This document shows, in pieces, positions 8,317 through 19,900 of a stretch of DNA of 64,000 nucleotides. The notes below the pieces were generated by a model. The model did not search any database. It was given only the letters and a program-made list of their open reading frames with translations, and had not been told where the DNA came from. Location: contig CM019823.1 of assembly GCA_009763385.1 (NCBI GenBank), forward strand, positions 91,027,104-91,091,103, in the 5' to 3' direction. The DNA comes from Coix lacryma-jobi var. lacryma-jobi (Eukaryota > Streptophyta > Magnoliopsida > Poales > Poaceae). A program made the position numbers and the translations under genes. Each line of letters begins with the position of its first letter. The first letter of the stretch is position 1.

Positions 8317-11243
8317 AGGCCGCCGGAGCCCGAGCTTCTTCCTCAGCTCCGCCACCGTCGCCAGCACTAGCCAGAGCCTCCGCTCTTCTCCAGCTAGCTC
8401 GAAAGCTCCGCCAAGTTCTGCGAAGCTTTTTCCCTCCTCAATTTCACCTCCCCGCACTGAGTTGCCCGGCGTAATCCCGTCTTCCTCATCGCCGGTAAAA
8501 TCGCCGGTGACCTCGGGTTCGTAAAATTCGCCGTCCTTGGTCCTGCCTCCTTTCCCGAGGATCGTCTTGTGTTCCTCATGATCTTGCGCATCTAATCGTG
8601 CCTCGGTGGTCGCTGTTGTTGCTCAGGAACGCCGGAACGCCAGTTCGCCGCCATTCGGTCCGCCGACGAGCCCGCCTCGTCGACCTCCTAGCTCCGGCCG
8701 TGCCCCTCATCTCGCCACCGCCTGTTTTCGAACGCCGGTGAGCTCCCGGACCCTCCCTGTACCCTTGGTTTCGCCGGGAGGCTTTGCCTGGGCCAACTCA
8801 GTCCGCGCCGCCGCGGGGTGACCGCCGGCGTCGCGAGGGAGAAGAACAGTGTCGTTTTTCTATTTCTCCAAACATGTGAATAGTGTTCAGATTTCATCTT
8901 TTTATGTGATTTTCTGTAGACATCCTTAAATTCTGAAATTTTTGTGGTAGACTATTTATGCTCTGAAGTATTTTATAAAAATATGAAACTTGAGTTTTGT
9001 GCAAAAATTTGAAAATGAAAAATTCCCCTTTTAATTGGAAAATGAAGGCTTTGGTATTTTTTGGAGAGTGTTCCCTAGCTCCAAAAATCTGAGATAAAAT
9101 TTGCAAGCTAGTTATGTCATGATGAATCTCTGGTAAATTTTGGAGTCATTTGGAGCAAGTTGATTTTTGAGCTTTATTTTAATTAAGGAATAGTGCCTTT
9201 TGTTAATTAAATGTCTAGATTTAATTGAGCACCTTAATGACCTCCAAAAATTATGAAATTTGTTTTGCCATATACTTGTACCCTAATGAACTTGTGTGAC
9301 TAATTTGGTAATTTTTGGAGCACCTTCATAAAATGACCTTTTTAATAATTAAGAAAAATAGAAAAGGTGATTAGGGTTAGCGTTGAATGCCCTGTGATGT
9401 GACTTTTGGATTGATTGATGTTCATAGACCCCTACCCTTTGGTCTATGATATTTGTGATGCTATGTTTGGATGATGCTTAGGATAATTATGATAAGGTTA
9501 GTTTAATCAATATTGCTTAAGGAAGAAATGGTTACCTTTTATGCTCAACCTAGATTTCGATTATGCCTTGCCTAAGAGTAATCTAGAATCAGTGGTATTG
9601 TCTTGCACCATAAGTCCATATCATCATTCTCATGAGCATTCATCATTGCATCCGTATAGTTGACGAAGAAGGCCTGAAGTCGAGGTAGCCACCGAAGGAT
9701 CTGTTCCCGAGGCGACCCCGAGCCCCGTCAACTGCGCTACCTACCCCGAGTCTGCTCTCTTTGCCATCCAAGGCAAGCCCCGGTGCATTTACCCCTTTCC
9801 TTGAATTTTATAAATGTTTCCTTAAATATCTTTGAGTAAATTATTGCATTAGGTCGATAGGAGTTGAGTGAAATCCTATCTGATGCATTATCTACCTTGA
9901 CCAATGATACACCCGATACCTGCTTTTCAAAAACTATTTGCAAAATGCTTAGCAATGCTATATGATAGATTTGCAATAAAAATGCCAATTTCAAAAGTGT
10001 GGTCACTTTAAGAATATTTATGGGAATTTCTGGTTTACTCCCACTATTGGCTAAGTATCTGATCCGTACCTAGTCAATGGGAAGGAGAGGTTGTCCTTGC
10101 GTACGGTGCCGTCATGTTGTAGTCCGGGACTCAACAGTTGACACCGACCGGGACAGGGTTGAAAAACTGACAGGACCTGTACTCTTGGGTTAGAGTCCCG
10201 AGGTGCTTGTCGCTGGCTGGAAAATTAGGGACCACCTGTATGGGGCCTGCTGACTAAGACTTGCAACTATTCACATACTACGGAAAGCTTCGGCTCCGAG
10301 GAATCCTTGATTGGACCGACAACCGCGCACTGGGAGTGGAGAGATGGCGGAAGTAGCATGTACCCACGTGGGTTAGAGTCCCGGAATGGAGTGGTGTACT
10401 GTACTTCCGGGTGGCGTAGGACCGGGCCCAATCTTGGAGGAATCGTGGTAGACGAGTTGGCATATGCAAGCTTGGGTGCTACATATGCAGTGTGGATAGG
10501 GACCCTCAGCTGAGTATTATTTATCCGGATTAACGCTGCTCCTCGGTTATGGAGACTTAGTCACTGACTGTCAACAGGGAGTGGTTCTCAACTAGGAATG
10601 TTTTGAAATGTAAAATGAATCATGAACGATGAAGATTCGAGGAATACCGAATCTTTCAAAAATAAAATAAGGTTTACAAAATGCTTTTCTGCAAAATACT
10701 TGATCTTGCTTAAGCCTTACCTTGACTACCCTAAGCCTGCATTCCTGAGTCTTCTCTCCTTTTTCTTTAGTCGGGTAAGTCTTGTTGAGTACCTTTGTAC
10801 TCAGGGTTCTATTACCCATGTTGCAGGTATGGCAGATTCCTCAGTATGCCTTGGACCCTGCTGTGTGACTGTTGTTCCGGAAGAGGCCGATGAATGATTA
10901 TTCACCCTCGGGCTGGGTGAAGTATCTTATCTTTTAGTTGTTGTCTTATGCTACCCTGCCAACTCTATCTATTTGAACTATGGTCTGTAATAACTTCACT
11001 TTAATTTTATGTTGAACCCTGGTTTGTAAAACTATTGTTATCTAAGTCTTCCGCTATTTACTCCGATGTTGTTTGTCAAAATGTTCAAGAGATTGTAACG
11101 AATTGTGAGCTGATCCTGCGGACATCGGGCACTGATGTAGCTCAGTGGCGGAACCCGGTCGTAATCTCTTGGCTGTACGGATCGACTGTCAGTGGTTGAC
11201 AGTGATCAGTGGGCCATGGGATTAGGGCCGTTACGTCACAGAG

Positions 11244-11255
11244 TGGTATCGGAGC
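11244..11255 (+). promoter_or_regulatory. G1 primer-binding site (tRNA-Met type)
   Basis: TGGTATCGGAGC, three bases after the LTR end, is the complement of the initiator tRNA-Met 3' end with one A-to-G change. The same variant is present in C2 and C3. Confidence 0.85.
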
Positions 11256-11563
11256 ATCTCACTACGACGTTGCAATCTTTTTGCGAAAAACTTCAAAAGG
11301 TTTTTAAGTCCAAAAACTAAACTTGACTATTTTGAGTCCAAATTGCTTCTCTCATCTCATCTTGTCTTTGGCAACTAGTAGCAAGACAACTTGTATAAGC
11401 CCTATGTACCTTACCTTAGTAGTTGCATTGCCTTGTTCCGTAGGAACGAATCATGCATCATGTCATAATCACTTAAGATAATAACTTCCTCTCTAAGTCT
11501 GTTGGGTTAGTATGCCTTTACCTTTTTCTTGCTAGCCTTTCACCTAAAACCTCTTGTCCAGAT
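11256..11563 (+). other. G1 untranslated leader
   Basis: About 300 bp between the primer site and the first ATG of the upstream ORF. I see no ORF or clear structure in it. Confidence 0.5.
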
Positions 11564-12169
11564 ATGGTCATCATCAAGCGGACTGCTCGCAAGTCGACTG
11601 GACCGCATGGTGTGCCGCGTCACCAGCTGGCGCCACGCACCGGAGAAGAGACTGGAGAATCCTCCAACGGACGTCGCTTGCCCCGCCGCACCGCAAGCAG
11701 CTGAAGGAGGAGATCAAGAATCTAAAGGCTGAGATGGAGAACATGGAGCATGACTTCTATCTTTCCGCATGGAGTTTTATGAGGCACGAGCTTCCTGGAG
11801 CAGGCCAATCGGAACACGGTTCGCGCTATCGAGCAGCGCAATGATGCTTGGACCCGCGAAGATGTCACCAGAGCCCAGCTCCATGGACTGCAGCAGTACA
11901 CTGCCCAGATTGAGCAGTACAATGATATGCTTCATGAGGAGGTACATCAACTGTACAACCAGCTTCACCCCGTGATTCCACCAGTTGCTGAGGATCCAGA
12001 AGATGGAGTCGTGGAGGAACCTGAAGTAGAACATGAGCCAGATCAGAATGAAGAAGTGGAACCTGCAGAAGATGTCCATGCCGAGGACGAGGATGAGGAG
12101 GAAGAGCCCGAACTCATCATCGAAGATGAAGACGACGATGAAGACATGATCATCATCGATGACGACTAG
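11564..12169 (+). pseudogene. G1 upstream ORF: histone H3 tail-like N-terminus, coiled coil, acidic C-terminus (frameshifted)
   Basis: From the ATG at 11564 the first residues include KRTARKSTG, then PRHQLAPR, closely matching the histone H3 N-terminal tail (TARKSTG is identical to H3 residues 6-12; P-R-x-Q-L-A matches residues 16-21). The frame stops at 11702; the next frame continues with EEIKNLKAEMENMEHDF, a helical stretch. After another shift the third part (about 11795-11990) reads as a coiled coil with QQYTAQIEQYNDML. From about 11990 to the stop at 12167 it is dominated by Asp and Glu, ending MIIIDDD. The parts would make about 200 residues if the indels are errors. It is separate from gag, which starts at about 12401. 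Function unknown; a chromatin-related role is inference only. Confidence 0.65.
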
Positions 12170-12400
12170 ACTCGTTGTGTCTATGCCATCTGCTCACCTA
12201 AAGCCTTAAGTCTAGGTTTGGGGCGTTAGTTGGTCTTCTGTCTAGTCGAGTCTGTATCTTGTCTTGTACCTTTCCTTTGTCAGTCGGTGGTTATCTATCG
12301 AACCTCTGTATCAGTTATCTACCCTTGCATCAATGAATCTTATCAGTCAGTTTCGTTCAAAATCAACCTTTGGATGCTAAGTTCCCAAGTGCTTATACAG

Positions 12401-13927
12401 ATGCCTGTGAACACCCGTACCGGAGCTGAGGTTCTGATGATGCCAACATCCCAACCCTCCACCAGTTCCTGCTACCTTGGCAGATGCCATTGCAGCCTTG
12501 GCCGCCGCTGCCAACCTGATGGCTCAGAACCAAGGGCAGCAGAACAACGGCAACCGTGGTCGTCGCAACAACCAAGAGACACCTACGTGGACTTCACTGA
12601 AACCCGACCACTGGTCTTCACGAAGGCCGATGAACCTCTCGAGGCTGACGATTGGTTACGCACCATGGAACAGAAGTTCAGTCTTCTGTACTGCACAGAG
12701 ATCCAGAAGCCTCGGTTCGCTTCTCAGCAGCTCCGTGGTCCCGCAAGTGCCTGGTACGCCAACCTGTTGGCTGCCCAGCCTGAAGGCCACCAGCTGACCT
12801 GGGAAGAGTTCCGCACCGCTTTCCGTGCACACCACATCCCATCAGGTCTGATGAAGATGAAGCTTGATCAGTTCTTGGCTCTGCAACAGAAAGATTCCAC
12901 CGTTATGCAGTACGTGGGACAGTTCAACCACCTGAGTCAGTATGCCTCCGACTATGTCAACACAGAGGAAAAGAAGCGAGATTGTTTCCTTAGGGGTCTG
13001 CACCCTAAGATTCGCAGAGGTCTATCCAACAACCTAAACGGATCCTATCATGATGTCGTTGACCGTGCTGTCGCTTTCGAGGAAAGCAACCGCCAGTATC
13101 AGGAGGAGAAGAAGAAGAAGAGGCTGGGTCTAGTAGCTTCTCCAGCAACCACAAGCGCCCAAGAATCTATCACACCCCAGCCACCACCAAAACCGTGCAC
13201 CATACCCCATCAGCAAGTGGTCGTTCGTACCGCGGCCACCACCCATAACGCCAACCAGCAAAGTGCCACTCAGCCGAATGCCCCAGGTGTTCGTATCACC
13301 ACCCCTCAAACAGCTTACAACCACCCATGCTACAACTGTGGCCAAGTTGGTCACTGGTCTCGCGAGTGCCCAAAACCCAAGAAGAATGCCCAGCATGCAC
13401 AGAAAGGCCCTGGAGGATCACAGCAGCAGCACCGTGTACCGCAGCAGCACGTCCAGAAGGGCAAGTTTGTCAAGAAGCACGGGCAAGTCTACTTCACCAC
13501 CGTCAGTAACATCCCAGAAGGAGAGCCCGTCATGCTCGGTAGGTTCCCTGTTGCCAATCATCCTGCAGTCGTCTTGTTCGATTCTGGTGCATCGCATTCC
13601 TTCATCAGTCACACTTTTGTCATCAAGCATGAGTTACCCATGGGGGAGTTAAAAGAAAGTTTCTGTATACTTTCGCCTGGAGGGCGGATACATACTAAGG
13701 AAGTGGTCCGCAGTATACCAGTAATGTTGGGGGAACATGTCTTTCCTACCACCATGATAGTACTGCGCAATCAAGAGATAGATGTCATTTTAGGCATGAA
13801 TTGGATGTGTCAGTATAAAGCCATGATAGACATCTTGAATAGAGTTGTGAGAGTGGATATTCCTAACAGCACCTCCAAACTCCTTCTCCAACTTCCTATG
13901 CCTCAAAACCAGCAACCACCCAGTTGA
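12401..13927 (+). pseudogene. G1 gag and aspartic protease
   Basis: Probable start is the ATG at 12401 (MPVNTRTGAE); the open frame extends upstream to 12230 without support. Two compensating frame changes occur near 12440-12600. The Retrotrans_gag domain spans about 12630-13090 (ADDWLRTMEQKF, AWYANLL, WEEFRTAF, FLRGLHPKIR). A CCHC zinc knuckle CYNCGQVGHWSRECP lies near 13328-13372. The protease has the active site LFDSGASHSF near 13575 and ILGMNWM near 13790. The frame ends at a TGA at 13925-13927, in the same frame as the RT that follows. Gag packages RNA; the protease cleaves the polyprotein. Confidence 0.85.
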
Positions 13928-15298
13928 ATACCGCCTGTGTTTCCGGAAGTCAGGGATATTCCCGTAGTCTGTGAGTTCCCTGATGTCTTCCCAGAAGATC
14001 TACCTGGTCTGCCTCCCGACCGTGATGTTGAGTTTGCCATAGAGCTAAAGCCCGGGACTGCTCCTATATCCCGTAGAGCTTATCGAATGCCTCCCAGAGA
14101 GTTGGCAGAGCTGAAGATCCAATTGCAAGAGCTATTGGATAAGGGTCTCATTCGCCCATGTTCATCTCCTTGGGGCTGTCCTGCTATCTTTGTGAAGAAG
14201 AAGGACAAAAGCCTTCGTCTGTGCGTTGACTATCGCCCGCTCAACGAGGTCACCATCAAAAATAAATATCCTTTGCCTCGCATTGACCTTCTTTTTGACC
14301 AGTTATCTGGAGCCAGAGTGTTCTCCAAAATTGATCTCAGATCTGGCTATCACCAAATAAAAATCCGTCCAGAAGACATTCCTAAAACAGCTTTCACCAC
14401 CAGATACGGCCTATATGAGTACTTGGTCATGTCCTTTGGCTTGACCAATGCCCCCGCTCATTTCATGTATCTCATGAACTCTGTGTTCATGCCAGAGCTC
14501 GATAAATTTGTAGTCGTGTTCATTGACGACATCCTTGTCTATTCAAGAACTCCTGAAGATCACGCCAAGCATCTTCGAATCGTTCTCTCTCGTCTCAGAG
14601 ATCACCAGCTGTATGCCAAGTTCAGTAAATGTGAATTCTGGCTAGATCGAATTCAATTCCTTGGTCATGTCCTGTCCGCTGAAGGTGTGTCAGTTGACCC
14701 TGAAAAAGTGGCAGATATCTTGGATTGGAAGCCACCTACCACTGTCCGCGAAGTTCGCAGCTTCATGGGAATGGCTGGATACTATCGTCGTTTCATCCCA
14801 GATTTCTCCAGAGTCGCCAAGCCTATCACAGAGTTGTTGAAGAATTCCGTAGATTTCGTTTGGTCACCAGTCTGTGAGCAAGCCTTTCAAGCCTTGAAGA
14901 AACTGTTAACTACATCACCAGTCCTAGCTCAACCAGATATCGAGAAACCCTTCGATGTATACTGTGATGCATCTGGTACTGGTTTGGGCTGTGTTTTGAT
15001 GCAAGAAGGACGAGTAATCGCTTATGCCTCACGACAGCTTAAGCGACATGAGGAAAACTACCCAACCCATGATCTTGAGCTAGCAGCAGTCGTGCATGCC
15101 TTGAAGATTTGGCGTCACTATCTGTTAGGCAGCACCTGTAATATGTATACGGATCACAAGAGCCTAAAGAATATCTTCACTCAAGAAGAATTGAATATGA
15201 GGCAGAGAAGATGGCTTGAGTTGATTAAAGATTATGATCTCAAAGTACATTACCATCCTGGAAGTCATACTGCAACGTCTGACGACGAAGCCCTATGA
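13928..15298 (+). pseudogene. G1 reverse transcriptase and RNase H
   Basis: Same frame as gag-protease after the TGA. RT motifs in order: LPPDRDVEF, LRLCVDYRPLN, KIDLRSGYHQI, the catalytic VFIDDILVYS near 14515-14545, and FLGHVLS. RNase H follows with DVYCDASGTGLG (first catalytic Asp), ASRQLKRHE, THDLELAAVV and MYTDHKSLK. It ends at 15298 after a frameshift near 15280. RT core residues (YxDD-equivalent FIDD) are present, so the enzyme core looks intact. It copies genomic RNA into DNA in the particle. Confidence 0.9.
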
Positions 15299-16826
15299 TC
15301 TTTCCTTGTGCCATGAACTTGGAAAGGATGGGTATCGAAATGATCCCGCAAGGAAGCCTGAACAATGTCAGCATAGAAACATCCATCAAGGATCAAGTCA
15401 TTGTTGCTCAGAAGGATAACCCTGGAATCAAGCACATCATCGAAAAGGTCCAGACCGGAAAGGCTGATTGTTTCAGGATCGATGATGTAGGAGTTGTTTG
15501 GTTCAAGGACCGTCTAGTAGTTCCCAAGGTGCCCGAATTGAGACAGTTAATCCTTGATGAAGCACACTTGACCAGATTCTCTATTCACCCCGGCAGTAAC
15601 AAGATGTACCAAGACTTAAAGCAGAGATTCTGGTGGACTAAAATGAAGATTGAGATTGCCCGGTATGTCGCTCAGTGTGATACCTGCCAAAGAGTCAAGG
15701 CAGTACACATGAAGCCTGGAGGAGAATTGCAACCTTTGTCAGTACCCGCTTGGAAATGGGACGACATTAGTATGGATTTTGTCAATGGACTACCCAAGAC
15801 CCAGAAAGGTTTTGATTCCATTTGGGTAATCGTGGACCGACTCACCACCAAACAAGCTCACTTCTGCCAGTGAAGACCAGTTACACCGTCCCCACGTATG
15901 CCACTTTGTACAAGAACCACATAGTGAAACTTCATGGCATACCCAAGACCATTGTCTCTGACCGTGGTACCCAGTTTGTCGCTAAGTTTTGGAAAGCGTT
16001 CCATACCTCACTTGGAACCAAGCTCTTGCATAGTACGGCATATCATCCGCAAACAGATGGACAAACTGAGCGAGTCAACCAAGTGTTAGAGGATATGTTG
16101 AGAGCATGTGTTCTCACCTTCGCAGATACTTGGGATGACTGTTTGCCCTTGGCAGAATTCTCTTATAATAACAGTTACCAAGAGAGCATCAAAATGGCAC
16201 CCTTTGAAGCACTGTACGGTCGTCGTTGTCGTACACCCCTCAGTTGGTCTGAGCCCGGAGAAAGAGAATTCTTTGGAGTTGACCTGGTCAAAGATATGGA
16301 AGAGAAAGTCAAGCAAATACAGGAGAATATGAAGATTGCCCAATCTCGACAGAAGAGCTACGCTGACAAGAGACGTCGACCTCTGAAGTTTCAAGTTGGA
16401 GATTATGTATATCTCAAGGTCTCACCAGCCAAAGGAGTCACTCGTTTTGGAGTCAAGGGAAAGTTAGCACCCCGCTACATTGGTCCGTTTGAGATTTTGG
16501 AATGTTGTGGCAAGGTAGCTTACAAGCTGAAGTTGCCCGATCATCTCTCCGCTGTCCACAATGTTTTCCATGTCTCCCAACTCAAGCAGTGTCTCCGAGT
16601 ACCAGAACATGTCGTGGAAGTTGAAGGTGTCGAGCTAGAGCCTGATCTATCCTACTCAGAATATCCAGTTCGCGTGTTGGACCACAAGGATCGCGTTACT
16701 CGAAGAACTACCACGAGATGGTACAAAATCCAGTGGAACCAGCACTCTGAAGAAGAAGCCACTTGGGAATCTGAAGACTTCTTAGCAAAGAACTATCCCG
16801 ACTTTCTCGAATCTCTGTCTATGTAA
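15295..16826 (+). pseudogene. G1 integrase with C-terminal chromodomain
   Basis: The HHCC zinc region has H...H near 15570-15590 and CDTCQ near 15679. The catalytic core shows MDFVNGLP (first Asp near 15774), IVSDRGTQF (second Asp near 15958) and YHPQTDGQTERVNQ with the Glu near 16069. A one-base shift near 15860 moves the frame. The C-terminal region has the GPFEIL and FHVSQLK signatures and ends with a chromodomain of about 50 residues (VRVLDHKDRVTRR, WYKIQWNQHSEEEATWES), then stop at 16824. Chromodomains in this group can direct integration through histone marks, chiefly H3K9 methylation. Confidence 0.9.
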
Positions 16827-16890
16827 AGTTTTGCCTTTATCCCTTCTTTGTCCTTTCGTAAGACGTGGAATCTCGGGGCGAGATTTCTTT

Positions 16891-16902
16891 TAGGGGGGAG
16901 GC
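16891..16902 (+). promoter_or_regulatory. G1 polypurine tract
   Basis: TAGGGGGGAGGC lies directly before the 3' LTR start at 16903 and would prime plus-strand synthesis. Confidence 0.85.
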
Positions 16903-19900
16903 TGTAACACCTCTGGTGTTTAGCATGTAATTAACTTGACATATCATCATTATCATCTTTAAGCATCTAGATCATGATTTCATGTGTATGCATTTTGTTA
17001 AGTGTATCATTTTATGTGAAGTACCTCTATTGCAAAAACCCTAATTAGCCCACTTCTCTCTACTACTAGGGCAAAATGGTAATTTCACCTCTGTGACTAG
17101 CTTTGTGTAATTCTTGTTCCTTTGGTGTCTTGAAGTTTTGTTGTGTTGGCCAAAGTTCAAAAATCAGAATTTGATTTCAAATCTCTTTGCAAAACCCTGA
17201 TTTCCAAACCCTGGATTTCATCCCTCTTTTTGTAATTAAAAAATTATTCAAAATTTGAGGTTGGTCCAAAAAGCAAAGTTGTAGATCTGTCAAAGAGAAA
17301 CAACTTTGGTATTTACAAATTTTCAAGTTGCAGTACAAAGTTTTGAGTTATTTCAAATTCAATCAAACTCCAGTTTTTGATCCCTTTTCAGTTTTCAAAA
17401 TAAGTTCAAAAACTAATGAGTTTCAGGAAAATGTATAATAGCAAAGTTGTAGGTTTTGACAAATGGAACAACTTTCATATATAAAGATTTTCGAGTTTCA
17501 GTTTGAAATCCAGAGTAATTTTGATTTGAATCAAGTTTGAAAAAGTGTCCCCTTTACTGTTTTCAAATATTGTTCAAAAACTATTTGGAATTTGAAAATG
17601 TTCATATTGACAAAGTTGTAGATCTCTTTTTTCTGAGCAACTTTGATGTTTTGAGTTTTTCGTTGCCCAGTTCAAATTTTGGGAGTAATTCGCAAAATAC
17701 AAAACTGCTCAAAGTCAAAGCTAGGGCTAGCCCTGTTCCTCTTCTCCGGCGAGCCAGGGGGGCCCGGCCGCGCACCTCGCCGGATTCGCATGCCGCCGCG
17801 TGTCTGAAGCTCCTTCGCCCAACCAACTCCACGCCGAAGTGCAGATCATCATTCCGCACGCGTCTGTGCACAAGTTGACCCCGCGCACCCGTCCCCCACC
17901 CCGCAGCGCCTCGCCGCCGCGTGTTCGCCGCCGGCGAACACAACGCCGGGTCCTGAGTGCCAAACCGCTGACCCTCGGCTCGCAATCGAGTGCGCATGCG
18001 TCCGCAAAGCTTATCCACCACCTCGAGCTCTCTACCGGCCTCTGGCCACGCTATAAGAAGGCCGCCGGAGCCCGAGCTTCTTCTCACGCTCCGCCACCGT
18101 CGCCAGCACTAGCCAGAGCCTCCGCTCTTCTCCCAGCTAGCTCGAAAGCTCCGCCAAGTTCTTGCGAAGCTTTTTCCCTCCTCAATTTCACTCTCCACCG
18201 CACTGAGTTGCCCGGCGTAATCCCGTCTTCCTCATCGCCGGTAAATCGCCGGTGACCTCGGGTTCGTAAATTCGCCGTCCTTGGTCCTGCACTGTCCTCC
18301 CGAGGATCGTCTTGTGTTCCTCATGATCTTGCGCATCTATCGTGCCTCGTGGTCGCTGTGTTGCTCAGGAACGCCGGAACGCCAGTTCGCCGCCGTTCGG
18401 CTCCGCCGACGAGCCCGCCTCCGTCGACCTCCTAGCTCCGTCCATGCCCCTCATCTCGCCACCGCTGTTTTCGAACGCCGGTGAGCTCCCGGACCTCCCT
18501 GTACCCTTGGTTTCGCCGGGGAGGCTTTGCCTTGGCCGGAACTCAGTCCCGCGCTGCCGCCGCGGGTGACCGCCGGCGTCGCGAGGGAGAAGAACAGTGT
18601 CGTTTTTCTATTTCTTTCTCAAACATGTGAATAGTGTTCAGATTTCATCTTTTTGTGTGATTTTCTGTAGACATCCTTAAATTCTGAAATTTTTGTGGTA
18701 GACTCTTTATGCTCTGAAGTATTTTATAAAAATATGAAACTTGAGTTTTGTGCAAAAATTTGAAAATGAAAATTCCCCTTTTAATTGGAAAATGAAGGCT
18801 TTGGTATTTTTTGGAGAGTGTTCCCTAGCTCCAAAATCTTGTGATAAAATTTGCAAGCTAGTTATGTCATGATGAATCTCTGGTAAAATTTTGGAGTCAT
18901 TTGGAGCAAGTTGATTTTTGAGCTTTATTTTAATTAAGGAATAGTGCCTTTTGTTAATTAAATGTCTAGATTTAATTGAGCACCTTAATGACCTCCAAAA
19001 ATTATGAAATTTTGTTTTGCCATATACTTGTACCCTAATGAACTTGTGTGACTAATTTGGTAATTTTTGGAGCACCTTCATAAAATGACCTTTTAAATAA
19101 TTAAGAAAAATAGAAAAGGTGATTAGGGTTAGCGTTGAATGCCCTGTGATGTGACTTTTGGATTGATTGATGTTCATAGACCCCTACCCTTTGGTCTATG
19201 ATGTTTGTGATGCTATGTTTGGATGATTCTTAGGATATTATGATAAGTCTAGTTTATCAATATTGCTTAAGGAAGAAATGGTTACCTTTTATGCTCAACC
19301 TAGATTTCGATTATGCCTTGCCTAAGAGTAATCTAGAATCAGTGGTATTGTCTTGCACCATAAGTCCATATCATCATTCTCATGAGCATTCATCATTGCA
19401 TCCGTATAGTTGACGAAGAAGGCCCTGAAGTCGAGGTAGCCACCGAAGGATCTGTTCCCGAGGCGACCCCGAGCCCCGTCAACTGCGCTACCCTACCCCG
19501 AGTCTGCTCTCTTTGCCATCCAAGGCAAGCCCCGGTGCATTTACCCCTTTCCTTGAATTTATAAATGTTTCCTTAAATATCTTTGAGTAAATTATTGCAT
19601 TAGGTCGATAGGAGTTGAGTGAAATCCTATCTGATGCATTATCTACCTTGACCAATGATACACCCGATACCTGCTTTTCAAAACTATTTGCAAAATGCTT
19701 AGCAATGCTATATGATAGATTTGCAATAAAAATGCCAATTTCAAATGTGGTCACTTTAAGAATATTTATGGGAATTTCTGGTTTACTCCCACTATTGGCT
19801 AAGTATCTGATCCGTACCTAGTCAATGGGAAGGAGAGGTTGTCCTTGCGTACGGTGCCGTCATGTTGTAGTCCGGGACTCAACAGTTGACACCGACCGGG

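Larger units (their letters stand above)
7147..11240 (+). repeat. G1 5' LTR
   Basis: 4094 bp, TGTAACACC...GTTACGTCACA, nearly identical to the 3' LTR apart from many one-base indels. Parts in order: a terminal hairpin (AACACC-TCT-GGTGTT), an AT-rich region with three 168-bp repeats, a GC-rich block (about 7970-8850) holding a TATA-like box, an AT-rich middle, and a conserved 3' third (about 10030-11240). No protein-coding gene is supported inside it. Confidence 0.92.

Noticed and set aside
11564..11650. Captured histone H3 gene
   Set aside because: Only the tail resembles H3; no histone-fold helices follow, so it is a tail-like motif and not an H3 copy.
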